DNA from: DASZUK01 sp963844575 | Lineage (GTDB): Bacteria; Actinomycetota; Acidimicrobiia; Acidimicrobiales; RAAP-2 | NCBI GenBank assembly: GCA_963844575.1 | Contig: CAWJOU010000005.1 | Coordinates: 1,364,001-1,428,000 of the forward strand | Reading direction: 5' to 3' | DNA length: 64,000 bases | Part shown: positions 53,371 through 62,217 of the stretch, in pieces | How the letters are laid out: every line of letters starts with the position of its first letter | How positions within the stretch are numbered: position 1 is the stretch's first letter | The notes under the pieces: model-generated | What the model saw: the letters and a program-made list of their open reading frames with translations, nothing else | Told to the model about the DNA's origin: nothing | Databases searched by the model: none | Position numbers and translations under genes: made by a program

Positions 53371-53987
53371 TGCCGAGGAGGACCTTTCCGCGCTCGGAGG
53401 ACCACCACCGTCTGGTGGCGCGGGAGATCCTCGAGAGGCACGCCGTCAAGTCGGGTACTCCCGTCACGCTCCCCGTTCCCATCGAGCTCATTGTCGAGAT
53501 GACCTACGAGCTACAGGTTCTCTGGCAGGAGCTAACGGAACCGCCGGAGACCGTCATCCTGGGCGCCCTTTTTCCGGCTGAGCGGCGGATCGTCCTGAAC
53601 GAACGCCATGCGGACACGTTCGACCGGTGGATCGGCCCCGAGCGCTTCACTTTGGCGCACGAGCTGGCGCATTGGGTGTATGACGCCGACGACCCCAACC
53701 AGCTCAGCTTCGATCTCACGTCCGCGCGGTCTGAGCAGTATTGCTATCACCGGAAGGCTCCGCATCTGGCTGAGAACCTTCGGATCAGGGAGGTGAATGC
53801 CAACAAGCTGGCGGCCCACCTCCTACTGCCTGATCACCTTGTGAGGGAGGTTTCGATCGACCTCATCGTCTCCGACTTCAGACGACGGGCGGCGGACTGG
53901 GGGGTATCTCAGCAGACGTTGCGGATCCGTCTGGAGACCATGGGCCTGCTCGACCCTGGCATGGATGCTCCGATCTCCGAGTGGTAG
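53370..53987 (+). CDS. ImmA/IrrE-family metallopeptidase
   Basis: 205 residues from a GTG. HELAH at residues 97-101 in FTLAHELAHWVYD, with a downstream conserved helix EVNANKLAAHLLLPDHLV, is the ImmA/IrrE (COG2856) zinc protease. Members cleave an XRE-type repressor after a stress signal. The coupling to the XRE gene and the shared operator at 53986 suggest it switches on the ubiquitin-like operon. Confidence 0.9.
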   Translation: MPRRTFPRSEDHHRLVAREILERHAVKSGTPVTLPVPIELIVEMTYELQVLWQELTEPPETVILGALFPAERRIVLNERHADTFDRWIGPERFTLAHELAHWVYDADDPNQLSFDLTSARSEQYCYHRKAPHLAENLRIREVNANKLAAHLLLPDHLVREVSIDLIVSDFRRRAADWGVSQQTLRIRLETMGLLDPGMDAPISEW

Positions 53988-54030
53988 TTGCGCAACCCCA
54001 CAACATGAGGTAAGGTGAAGTTGCGCAACT
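53986..54030 (+). promoter_or_regulatory. Promoter of the ubiquitin-like operon with two TTGCGCAA operators
   Basis: AGTTGCGCAACC at 53986 and the perfect palindrome AGTTGCGCAACT at 54019. TTGCGC (53988-53993), 17 bases, TAAGGT (54011-54016) forms a sigma70-like promoter. One operator lies on the -35 and the other around the expected transcription start. Confidence 0.7.
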
Positions 54031-54082
54031 ACACCTAGCCGCAGAGGATCCTCGATCGTCGGCGGAGATCGGAGTGATCCTG

Positions 54083-54346
54083 ATGAGCGAGCACCCGGAT
54101 GGCGGCAGCCGCCGGCAGCCGATTCACTTCACCATCGACGGTCAGCCATTCGAGACCGAGGACCCGGAGCGGCTGGCTGGTGTGATCCTGGTCGAGTACG
54201 CCAAGGTCAGCCCAGATAACTACCAGCTTGGGGAGTTGGAAGGCCACGACCCCCATCCGAAGCTCTTCAAGAGCGACGATTTGGTGCACATCCACCCCGG
54301 TGCGCGGTTCGTCACGGTGAGAATCGGACCTGGACCGGTCGAGTGA
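54083..54346 (+). CDS. Multiubiquitin-family ubiquitin-like protein
   Basis: 87 residues from ATG 54083, chosen because GGAG at 54071-54074 is correctly spaced; the GTG at 54074 would overlap it. PIHFTIDGQPFETEDPERLA, then YAKVSPDNYQLGELEG and DDLVHIHPGARFVTVRIGPG follow the prokaryotic multi-ubiquitin (beta-grasp) pattern; only one domain is present. The C-terminus is GPGPVE rather than GG, so maturation by the JAB domain encoded downstream, or conjugation through another tail, would be needed. Confidence 0.8.
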   Translation: MSEHPDGGSRRQPIHFTIDGQPFETEDPERLAGVILVEYAKVSPDNYQLGELEGHDPHPKLFKSDDLVHIHPGARFVTVRIGPGPVE

Positions 54347-54705
54347 CCGACACGACCACGGCTCGTAGCGGGCTGCCTGCCTTCCTTGCTGGCCTTGCAG
54401 CACAGGGAATCTTGACAGAGAGGCGGGGGAATCTGGTGGTCTACTGGCTGGAGCCTCTAGTGGGCGGATGGGCGGGCAAGCCGGTGGAGACGGGCATAGC
54501 GGTCGGCGAGTTGGACGGTTGGCCGACGGCTCCGCCGCATTGGATCCACGTGCCCGAGGGCCTCAAGATCGCCGGCGGTCAGGCCTCGGATCTGCCCGGT
54601 TGGTTCCGCTACTCCAGACCCCATCCAGGCCGCGTCGACGCCGCCCCCAGTCCGGCTCAGGCTTGGGTAGCCCACGTCCGGGAATTTCTTGGTCACGCTC
54701 CATGA
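54343..54705 (+). CDS. E2-like (UBC-fold) protein lacking cysteine
   Basis: 120 residues from a GTG overlapping the ubiquitin-like stop (GTGA). Layout resembles prokaryotic E2-family proteins of such operons: TAPPHWIHVPEGLKIAGG, then GWFRYSRPHPGRVDA and the closing helix AWVAHVREFL. There is no cysteine anywhere, so it cannot carry a thioester intermediate. It may be a scaffold or pseudo-E2, or transfer may go directly from E1. The family assignment is by motif and context only. Confidence 0.7.
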   Translation: MTDTTTARSGLPAFLAGLAAQGILTERRGNLVVYWLEPLVGGWAGKPVETGIAVGELDGWPTAPPHWIHVPEGLKIAGGQASDLPGWFRYSRPHPGRVDAAPSPAQAWVAHVREFLGHAP

Positions 54706-56234
54706 CCCACGAACGATATTCGGTGGCCATGACGGGCTATCTCCACTCACAGCTGGCCGATCACCTGATCAGGCCAGATGGCCAAGAAGATGTGTGCCTC
54801 GCCACCTACCGCCCCTCCATCGGATTCGAGCGCTGGAGCGCGGTGCTCCGACGATCCGTGATGCCAGGCACAGACGACCGTCTCGTCCATGGCACGGCGT
54901 GGTTCACGACGGACTACGTCCTACGCGCCGCCGCAGAAGCGGTTTCGGACGGTTGCGGCGTGGTAGTCCTTCATTCCCACCCCATGGGTCGGGACTGGCA
55001 ACAGATGAGCGGAACCGACGAGATGACTGAGGCCGGCTACGCGAACCTGGCGCGGGAGATCACTGGCTTCCCGTTGGTCGGTATGACGTTGGCGGGCGAC
55101 GGGACCTGGTCCGCCCGCGTGTGGGACCGGGGAGTCGGTCGCGATGTCGGAACGAGCCACTGCGAGAACGTAAGGGTTCTGGACGCCGATCGCCTGCGTG
55201 TTTCCTGGAACGATGCGGTACGGGAACCACCACAGATTGGACCTACCCAGCTCAGGACGGTCAACTGTTGGGGAGACGAGGTTCAGGCGGACGTCGCTCG
55301 CCTTCGCGTGCTGGTGGTCGGTGTCGGCAGTGTTGGCATGCCTGTGACCGCATCCTTGGTGGCGACCGGCATCGAGGCTGTGGGGACGATGGACTACGAC
55401 ACGATCAAGAGTCACAACCTTGATCGTCTCCTCGGTGCGACTCCGTTGGACGCCTTTCTGCGGTCGTCGAAGGCGAGTCTCTCCGGCCGCCTGATGTCCG
55501 ATGCCGCCACTGCCCAAGACCCGCGTTGCCAGCATTGGGAGGACAGCATCTGCGAAGTGGATGGTCTGCGGCGAGCGCTCGACTTCGATGTCGTGTTTTC
55601 CTGTGTCGACCGGCCGTGGGCGAGGCACGTCCTGAACACCCTGGCGTACGCGGACCTGATACCGGTCATCGACGGTGGGATCCATGTCGACCCCATGCCG
55701 GGGGGCGGGATGCGGGGGGCGATGTGGCGTTCTCACGTCGCCGGACCGGGTCGAATTTGCCTGGCCTGCAACGGCCAGTACAACCCTTCGCACGTCACGA
55801 TGGATAGAGATGGGAGCCTCGACGACCCGATGTACATCTCAGCTCTTCCCGACGAGCACCCTCTCAAAAGTCGCCAAAACGTCTCGATGCTCTCCATCAA
55901 CTGCGCCGGTGCTTTGCTGGCCCAGTTCATTTCGCTCGTTGTCGGGCCAGGTGGCATGGGTGATCCGGGCCCCATTCGTTACCACCTCGCGATTCACTGG
56001 CTCCAGCACGACGAGGAGCGGTCATGCGTCGAGGGCTGTCCGTATCCCCGGATGACCGGGGTGGGCGATCTCCGGCAGGTCCCGACGGGAAGGCATGCCG
56101 ACGCCGATAACGAACGGCGGTTGCGCGCTCAAACGGGGAACGGGCCGCTGGTGTACATCGCTCGATTGGCTGACAGGCTCATTTGGGCCTCTCACAACCG
56201 GCTTCGGCGATGGGCGGCGCGGCGACTGGAGTAG
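54702..56234 (+). CDS. JAB deubiquitinase-E1 (ThiF) fusion protein
   Basis: 510 residues from the ATG overlapping the E2-like stop. JAMM metalloprotease motif His91, His93, Ser103, Asp106 (LHSHP..., MSGTD). E1 adenylation domain with GVGSVG (207-212), DYDTIKSHNLDRLLGAT and a probable zinc site CLAC (353-356) with SCVEGC near the end. One protein would thus process or remove the ubiquitin-like tag and activate it with ATP. Completes an operon comparable in logic to bacterial ubiquitin-like antiphage systems. Confidence 0.85.
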   Translation: MTHERYSVAMTGYLHSQLADHLIRPDGQEDVCLATYRPSIGFERWSAVLRRSVMPGTDDRLVHGTAWFTTDYVLRAAAEAVSDGCGVVVLHSHPMGRDWQQMSGTDEMTEAGYANLAREITGFPLVGMTLAGDGTWSARVWDRGVGRDVGTSHCENVRVLDADRLRVSWNDAVREPPQIGPTQLRTVNCWGDEVQADVARLRVLVVGVGSVGMPVTASLVATGIEAVGTMDYDTIKSHNLDRLLGATPLDAFLRSSKASLSGRLMSDAATAQDPRCQHWEDSICEVDGLRRALDFDVVFSCVDRPWARHVLNTLAYADLIPVIDGGIHVDPMPGGGMRGAMWRSHVAGPGRICLACNGQYNPSHVTMDRDGSLDDPMYISALPDEHPLKSRQNVSMLSINCAGALLAQFISLVVGPGGMGDPGPIRYHLAIHWLQHDEERSCVEGCPYPRMTGVGDLRQVPTGRHADADNERRLRAQTGNGPLVYIARLADRLIWASHNRLRRWAARRLE

Positions 56235-56333
56235 TACGTTTGGCTCGGAGGGGACGAGGGTCCGCATTTGGTCTCCGGGTTGGTGCCTGCGGATCTGAGA
56301 GAGACGCCCGCAGATACCCGAGCCAGGTGACAG

Positions 56334-56759
56334 TCAGCTTGGACGCCGCCCCCGTGGTCGCATCGTGACGTCTGCCTTGTTTAGAGTTCGACTCACGGTT
56401 GACGAGCCGACCTTCAATTTGTCGGCCACTGACTGAATGGACTCTCCGGCCTCGTACAGTTGGACGGCGGTCGCGATCTCGCCCGGACCAAGCGTGCGGC
56501 GAACTTGCGTGGGGACCCCCTGGCGCCGAAGGTGAGCGAGGACGGTCGTCCGGTCGATCCCGTACCGTTCGGCCAGCTCGATTATGGTGGCACCGTCTTC
56601 GAATGCAGCAGCTAGTTCGCCTACTTGGGACACTTCGAGGCGGATTTGGATCGACGGATCGGCCTCGAGGAGGTTGATGACCTGGCCAGGGAGGATTGGC
56701 CTCCGGTTCTTTTTGTGGGAGGCCGAGACCACTTCCTTGTCATGGCGAGAGAAACCCAC
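56334..56759 (-). CDS. Double-HTH protein, copy 4
   Basis: 141 residues, the most divergent of the family. HTH units: GATIIELAERYGIDRTTVLA and SIQSVADKLKVGSSTVSRTL; the basic tail RPRGRRPS is retained. Convergent with the ubiquitin-like operon, just as copy 2 is convergent with the Septu pair. Confidence 0.75.
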   Translation of the reverse strand: MGFSRHDKEVVSASHKKNRRPILPGQVINLLEADPSIQIRLEVSQVGELAAAFEDGATIIELAERYGIDRTTVLAHLRRQGVPTQVRRTLGPGEIATAVQLYEAGESIQSVADKLKVGSSTVSRTLNKADVTMRPRGRRPS

Positions 56760-56872
56760 GGCAACCCGCCCGACCCGCCAGGGCTCTCAAGACGCTCAGG
56801 ACAGTTGTTCCCGGTGTCCTGCCATGAAGACAGAACATAAATGTTACGCTAGACTCGAAGGAGGTGCAGTCG

Positions 56873-57265
56873 ATGGAACCTAGGACCGGTGCCGAGCGGT
56901 ACTTCCGTGATCGCCAGAGTGACCCGAAGTACGCCACCGCCTACCGTGACGCCCGCCAGCGGATTACTGAGGTGGACCAGCTCATGCGGACTTTTGACCA
57001 GCAGCGCGTCGTTCTCGACCTGACCAAGGCTGAGCTCGCCCGTCGGACCGGGATGCGACCCGAAGCGGTCCGACGGCTGTTCTCGGCCAGGCACGCCAAC
57101 CCGACGCTCTCGACGGTGGTGGCGCTAGCCCACGAACTGGGCCTCGACCTTGTCGCCGTACCGACCGAGGAGCGACGGGCTCGTGCTGCCTCGGCTCTCC
57201 GCGAGCCGGTGAAGGTCACGGCAGCACCGTCCGATGTTCGCGGAACTCGGCGGCGTAGCGCCTAA
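56873..57265 (+). CDS. XRE-family antitoxin-like regulator
   Basis: 130 residues from ATG 56873 after AAGGAGGT. A helical N-terminus is followed by an XRE HTH (LDLTKAELARRTGMRPEAVR, then FSARHANPTLSTVVALAHEL), as in HigA/RelB-type antitoxins. The toxin-like gene lies convergent on the other strand with a 50-base overlap, an unusual geometry for a TA pair. Confidence 0.8.
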   Translation: MEPRTGAERYFRDRQSDPKYATAYRDARQRITEVDQLMRTFDQQRVVLDLTKAELARRTGMRPEAVRRLFSARHANPTLSTVVALAHELGLDLVAVPTEERRARAASALREPVKVTAAPSDVRGTRRRSA

Positions 57266-57665
57266 TCGTTTCGTAGTCGCGTGGGTTGGCGGGGCTGCGC
57301 ACGGGCTTCGAGAAGCCGCCCAGAGCCACGATGCTTGGGCCGCCCAGTTCCTCCATGTTTCGGACGAGGAGGCAGAGTAGGCGATGGTTCGTCTGGTGCC
57401 CAGAGGCATCCCCACCCGAGGTTCGGGCCTCGTAGAACCCGGCCATATCGCCATGCATGGCCTCCCACTTCCCGCCTCCCGAAAACGCTGGCGGCGGCGC
57501 AATCGCTACCGCTTCGAGGATGGCCTGGAACTCGGCGGCGACAGCGGGCGAAACCGCGTCGAAGAAGCCAAGGGTAGGGACTGACCGGTCCGGATCGTCG
57601 GCGGGGTGGCGTTGGAAGAAATGGATGCGCCAGGGTTCGGAGCGCTTCTTCGGGGTCCGAGCCAC
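57216..57665 (-). CDS. RelE/Gp49-like toxin candidate
   Basis: 149 residues from GTG 57665 (the frame is open to 57719). MAGFYEARTSG, NHRLLCLLVRN, PSIVALGGFSKPVRSPANPR and ETIRRYAAEFREHR follow the order of Gp49/HigB-type RelE-fold toxins, with an insert. Expected ribosome-dependent or free RNase. Convergent with the XRE gene. Confidence 0.7.
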   Translation of the reverse strand: MARTPKKRSEPWRIHFFQRHPADDPDRSVPTLGFFDAVSPAVAAEFQAILEAVAIAPPPAFSGGGKWEAMHGDMAGFYEARTSGGDASGHQTNHRLLCLLVRNMEELGGPSIVALGGFSKPVRSPANPRDYETIRRYAAEFREHRTVLP

Positions 57666-57691
57666 GCCAGGCACTCTGTCACGACGTTGGT

Positions 57692-57874
57692 TCAGCTCGC
57701 CTCGCCCGGATGAGAGCAACGCGTCTTCTCGGTCGCGTTGTACGGGAACCGACGATGGCTGCCGCGCTGGGCTACCTGGTGCCAGCCGTCACGTTCCAGC
57801 AGGTGGGAACCAAGGCTCATCAAGAGACCTCGAACCCATGGCGGGTCTGGCTCCTGGTAGTCAGATGTTGGCAT
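57692..57874 (-). pseudogene. Truncated hicA-like fragment
   Basis: 60 residues. LERDGWHQVAQRGSHRRFPY matches the HicA core with the catalytic His in RGSH, but the frame ends before the TVP strand and C-terminal helix. No hicB is adjacent. Confidence 0.55.
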
Positions 57875-57877
57875 CCA

Positions 57878-59374
57878 TCATTCGGGTCGAGCGCCAGACG
57901 GACTCGGTCTGCCGTCCGCGATATCTGAGGTCGGCGCCGCGTCGAGCGACGACGTCGTGGTGACGGCCGGCACCACGAACGCGGCGACGAAGGCCGCGAC
58001 CATCAGCGCGCAGGAAACCGTGAACGCCCTCCCATAGCCGGCGGCGATGGCGCTCGTGGCCTGCATCCCGGCGTGTTCCAGATGGGCCGTGTGGCTGGAC
58101 GCCACCGTGGCCAGTGCGGCGAGGCCGATCGAACCGCCGACCTGCCGGGACGTGTTGAGCACCCCCGATGCCAGTCCGGCGTCGCCTGACTCCACGCCGA
58201 CCGTGCCGGCTGAGGCCAGGGCGGTGTACACCATGCCGATGCCCAGCGACACCAAGACCGCCCCGCCGAACACGACTGTCCAATAGCCCCGGCTCGATGC
58301 GATCTGGGTCAGCCACCCGAAACCCGCCGCGGCCGTCAAGGTGCCCGCGAGGAGAACGCGACGCGTTCCCAGCCGGATCAGCAACCGGGGCGCCGCCTGC
58401 GCGCCCACGACGATCGTGGCGGACAACGGCGCAAACGCCAGACCGGTCCGTAGGGCGTCGTACTGCAGGACGTTCTGCAAGAACAGCGACAGGAAGTACC
58501 ACACCGAGAAGATGCCGGCCGCCGCCAGGAGCATGACGACGTTCGCGCCCGTCACCCACCGAGACCGGAAGAGCCGAACGGGCATCAACGGGCTCGACGC
58601 CACCTTCACCTGCAAGACCATGAACACGCCCAACAGCGCGAACGCGACGGCCAAGGTCACCAGGGTGCGGGTCGACCCCCAGGAATATTCATCGGTGTCG
58701 ACGATCGCGTAGGCCAGTGCTGCCAGCCCCGCCGTCACCGTCACCGAGCCCCACACGTCCAGCCGGGCGCCGGAACCCGGCCGACGAACTTCCGTGAGGT
58801 ACGCCATCGCGCCGACCATGGTCAGGGCACCGATGGGCACGTTGACGAACAGCACCCACCGCCAGCCGAGCTCAGAGGTCAGTACTCCGCCGATCAACAC
58901 CCCGGCCGCCCCACCAGCGCCACCCGTGGCGGCCCATAGGCCGATGGCCCGAGCGAGCCGCAGCCCAGAGAACGTCGTCACGATGATGGTCAAGGTGGCC
59001 GGTGACAAGAACGCGGCACCGATCCCTTGGGCGGCCCGGGCCGCCGTCAACCAGGTCGATGTCTGGGCGAGCCCTCCGACCAGGCTGGTGGCGGAGAAGA
59101 GACCGATACCGAACAGGTAGACCTTCCGACGGCCGTAGAGGTCGGCCGCTCGGCCACCCAGGAGCAAGAACCCGGCGAACGTCAGCACATACGCGTTGAC
59201 GACCCACTGCAGCCCTACCGGGCTGTAGCCGAGCGCCCGTCCGATCGACGGGAGCGCGACGTTGACGACCGAGACGTCGAGGACGACCATGAACTGCGCG
59301 GCGCAGGCAAGGACCAAGACGATTTGGTCGTGCGAATGCTCGCTGGAGGGCGACGAACGTCCGTAACTGCGCAC
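57878..59374 (-). CDS. MFS drug exporter, DHA2 (14-helix) type
   Basis: 498 residues from GTG 59374. About 14 hydrophobic segments. Motif A in GGRAADLYGRRKVYLFG and motif D/C-like LDVSVVNVALPSIGRALGYS. Proton-driven efflux of small molecules in the inner membrane. Tail of about 30 Ser/Asp/Pro-rich residues. The first chromosomal-looking gene to the right of the island. Confidence 0.9.
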   Translation of the reverse strand: MRSYGRSSPSSEHSHDQIVLVLACAAQFMVVLDVSVVNVALPSIGRALGYSPVGLQWVVNAYVLTFAGFLLLGGRAADLYGRRKVYLFGIGLFSATSLVGGLAQTSTWLTAARAAQGIGAAFLSPATLTIIVTTFSGLRLARAIGLWAATGGAGGAAGVLIGGVLTSELGWRWVLFVNVPIGALTMVGAMAYLTEVRRPGSGARLDVWGSVTVTAGLAALAYAIVDTDEYSWGSTRTLVTLAVAFALLGVFMVLQVKVASSPLMPVRLFRSRWVTGANVVMLLAAAGIFSVWYFLSLFLQNVLQYDALRTGLAFAPLSATIVVGAQAAPRLLIRLGTRRVLLAGTLTAAAGFGWLTQIASSRGYWTVVFGGAVLVSLGIGMVYTALASAGTVGVESGDAGLASGVLNTSRQVGGSIGLAALATVASSHTAHLEHAGMQATSAIAAGYGRAFTVSCALMVAAFVAAFVVPAVTTTSSLDAAPTSDIADGRPSPSGARPE

Positions 59375-59520
59375 GGCTAGAGGTCGAGTCCGTCGAAGAT
59401 CATGTCCCCTCCATGTCGGCCGGGCCGGCTCGCCGCTCACCTTCGGCGTGCGCCGTCGTTGACACCGGTGCGTCCGAGTTCTAAATTCTACCAAGCGTTC
59501 GATCGGTAAGGGAGGGGATC

Positions 59521-60645
59521 GTGTACAAGCTGTTCAGCGTCGATGACCACATCATCGAGCCACCTGGCGTGTGGGCTGATCGCGTGGCCAAGAAGTTTCA
59601 GGCGGCGGCACCGCACGTGATCGAGGACGAAGGGCGCCAGTTCTGGGTCTACGAGGACCAACGGGCGCCGACGATGGGCCTCAACGCGGTGGCCGGCAAC
59701 CCCCGAGAGGAGTGGCAGAACGAGCCGGTTCGCTACTCCGACATGATCCCCGGGTGTTATGACCCGGTCGAGCGGGCCAAGGATCTGCGCTCCGAGGGCA
59801 TCTTCGCCAGCGTGAACTTCCCCTCCCTGCCACGGTTCGCCGGGACGTTGTTCCTCGAGTTCAAGGACCAGGAACTGGCCCAGACGTGCGTGTCCGCCTG
59901 GAACGATTTCGTCATCGACGAGTGGTGCCCGGCGGCGCCGGAGCTCTTCGTCCCGATGGTCATTCTGCCGCTCTGGGATCCGAAGCTGGCCGCGGCCGAG
60001 ATCCGACGGTGCGTGGAAAAGGGGGCTCGAGCCATTTCGATGGTCGAGAATCCGGCACCGCTAGGCCTGCCGTCGTTTCACACGGACCATTGGGACCCGA
60101 TCTGGGAGGCGTGTGTCGAAGCGGACATTCCCATCTGCATGCACATCGCCTCGAGCGGGAAGAGCACGGTCCTCACGACCGAGGAACCGGGGATCGTCGA
60201 GATCGCGGCCGCCTTCACGCGGGCGGCCCATTCGTCCGTCAACATGATGCTCAGCCCGATTCCGCGGAAGTTCCCCGATATCAAGATGGTGTGGTCCGAG
60301 GGTGGGGTCGGCTGGATACCCGCCGCCCTCGAACGGGCTGACCGCCAATTCGATCGTCACCGCTATTGGTCGAGGGACGCTGATGATCTTCGTCCTTCGG
60401 ATGTGTGCCGCCGGAACATGTGGTTCTGCATGATCGAAGAACCCATCGGCCTGAAGTATCGGTCGGACATTGGGGTCGACAAGATCCTGTGGGAGAGCGA
60501 CTATCCGCACGCCGACACGACCTTCCCGCTGACCCAGGAAGGCGCCAAGATCGTCTTCGACGGCGTACCCGACGACGAAGTGGAACAGATCACGCACAAG
60601 AACGCATCTGCTCTCTTCAAGTGGGACTTCGTCGCGCCGGTCTGA
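59521..60645 (+). CDS. Amidohydrolase 2 family metal-dependent hydrolase
   Basis: 374 residues from a GTG. Metal ligands expected in VDDHIIEP (DxH-like), ICMHIASSG and ESDYPHAD. It belongs to the ACMSD-like group of TIM-barrel hydrolases/decarboxylases that is abundant in actinobacteria, with many uncharacterised members. Substrate unknown. Divergent from the MFS gene and convergent with an SDR gene. Confidence 0.9.
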   Translation: MYKLFSVDDHIIEPPGVWADRVAKKFQAAAPHVIEDEGRQFWVYEDQRAPTMGLNAVAGNPREEWQNEPVRYSDMIPGCYDPVERAKDLRSEGIFASVNFPSLPRFAGTLFLEFKDQELAQTCVSAWNDFVIDEWCPAAPELFVPMVILPLWDPKLAAAEIRRCVEKGARAISMVENPAPLGLPSFHTDHWDPIWEACVEADIPICMHIASSGKSTVLTTEEPGIVEIAAAFTRAAHSSVNMMLSPIPRKFPDIKMVWSEGGVGWIPAALERADRQFDRHRYWSRDADDLRPSDVCRRNMWFCMIEEPIGLKYRSDIGVDKILWESDYPHADTTFPLTQEGAKIVFDGVPDDEVEQITHKNASALFKWDFVAPV

Positions 60646-60693
60646 GCGTTCCTCGCGACCTGCTCGGCGCTTTCCCGACCTACCCGGCGCAGT

Positions 60694-61524
60694 TCAGATC
60701 AGGCGGGTACCGGCGTCGATGTAGAACGTCGAACCCGTGACGTGCCGGCTGTCGTCGGACGTCAGGTAGAGGACGAGCTGCGCGATCTCCTCGCAGTCGA
60801 GCCCGGCGGTCGGCAGCGCATGCCGCTTGAGGGACGCCTCGTCGAAGTCGGCCCGGGTCGGGTTCTCGAGCTCCGGCCGGAAGCGCCCGAACGTCATGTC
60901 GTTCAGCACCATCCCGGAGAGAACGGTCCCCGGATGGATGGTGTTGACGCGGATGCTCTCGGACGCCAGCTCGAGCGCGAGCGTCTTCATCAACATCACG
61001 ACGCCGGCCTTGGCGGCCCCGTAGTGGGCCATGGCGAGCAGAGCCCGTTCGGCGGCGACGGAGCTCGTGAGGACGACCGAGCCGCCGCGCCCGCCGGCCA
61101 CGATGTGCGGCACCGACGCCTTGACCGTCTTCCACACCCCCGTCAGGTTGACGTCGATCATCTCCTGCCACATCTGCTCGGTCATCTCGAGGGTCGACGC
61201 CGCGCTGTGGATCCCGGCGTTGGCCAGGACGACGTCCAACCGGCCGAGCTCGGCCACCGCCCCGTCCACGAGCGAGGTCAGGCCGTCGAGGTCGCGGACG
61301 TCGACGTCGCCGGTGATGATCCGCCGCCCCGTCGACTCGACCTCCTTGACCGTCACCTCCATGTCCTCCGGCGTGGCCAGCGGATACTCGACGGTGTCGA
61401 TCGGCGTGAACGTGTCCACGGCGATGATGTCCGCCCCCTCGCCGGCCAACACGACTGCGTGGGCGCGCCCCTGCCCCCGAGCGGCGCCGGTCACGAACAC
61501 CACCTTGCCGTCCAGCTTTCCCAT
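60694..61524 (-). CDS. SDR-family oxidoreductase, mycofactocin-associated type
   Basis: 276 residues. MGKLDGKVVFVTGAARGQGR and HAVVLAGEGADIIAVD match the mycofactocin-coupled SDR subfamily (TIGR03971-like). The insert between strands 2 and 3 is typical. Active site: Ser in VLTSSVAA, Tyr and Lys in YGAAKAG. Probably oxidises an alcohol with tightly bound NAD and passes electrons to mycofactocin; no mycofactocin biosynthesis gene is in the window. Confidence 0.9.
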   Translation of the reverse strand: MGKLDGKVVFVTGAARGQGRAHAVVLAGEGADIIAVDTFTPIDTVEYPLATPEDMEVTVKEVESTGRRIITGDVDVRDLDGLTSLVDGAVAELGRLDVVLANAGIHSAASTLEMTEQMWQEMIDVNLTGVWKTVKASVPHIVAGGRGGSVVLTSSVAAERALLAMAHYGAAKAGVVMLMKTLALELASESIRVNTIHPGTVLSGMVLNDMTFGRFRPELENPTRADFDEASLKRHALPTAGLDCEEIAQLVLYLTSDDSRHVTGSTFYIDAGTRLI

Positions 61525-61744
61525 GCGTCCCGCCCCTTTGCTCGACTCGTTGTTGCCGTGTCGTCCCCGATGATCCGACCGGTCCCCCCCGGTACTCTAA
61601 GTCAGTTAGCCGACATATTTCTTGGCCCGGGCCGGGCCATCGAGCCGGAGCGCCTGACCCAGCCATCGCTGCACCGCCCGTAGCCGCCGTGGTTGAATTC
61701 GGTCCGGCAGCGCTGCCGGGGGCCCACGAAAAGGGGAACGAACG

Positions 61745-62143
61745 ATGCTCGGAACCGACTACCCACTGCTCGACATCTTCTGGACGATGCTCGAGTTCTT
61801 CCTGTTCTTCATCTGGATCTGGCTGATCATCAGCATCTTCATGGACATCTTCCGCAGCCACGACATGGGTGGCGTGGCCAAATTCTTCTGGGTCCTGCTG
61901 GTGATCATCCTCCCGTTCCTCGGTGCGTTCATCTACCTGATCGTCCGCGGCGGCAGCATGCACGAGCGGGCGGTCCAGCAGGCGAAGGCGCAGGATGAGG
62001 CCTTCCAGAGCTACGTTCGCCAAACGGCCGGCGCCAGTGGGTCGAGCGCGGCGGACGAACTGGCCAAGCTGACCGACCTCAAGTCGAAGGGCGCGATCTC
62101 CGACGACGAGTTCGAGAAGGCGAAGGCCAAGATCCTCGGCTGA
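61745..62143 (+). CDS. Small membrane protein with PLDc_N-like and SHOCT domains
   Basis: 132 residues behind AAAGGGGAACGAACG. Two membrane helices (FFLFFIWIWLIISIFMDIF and FWVLLVIILPFLGAFIYLIV, PLDc_N-like) and a C-terminal SHOCT domain (LAKLTDLKSKGAISDDEFEK). Widespread in actinobacteria. Role unclear. Confidence 0.9.
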   Translation: MLGTDYPLLDIFWTMLEFFLFFIWIWLIISIFMDIFRSHDMGGVAKFFWVLLVIILPFLGAFIYLIVRGGSMHERAVQQAKAQDEAFQSYVRQTAGASGSSAADELAKLTDLKSKGAISDDEFEKAKAKILG

Positions 62144-62217
62144 CACCGGTCGCGGCCACGCCCGCCCGGCGGTAGTGTCGGCCGTCGTCGGGACTCCCGT
62201 CACAGGAGGAAGCGCCC

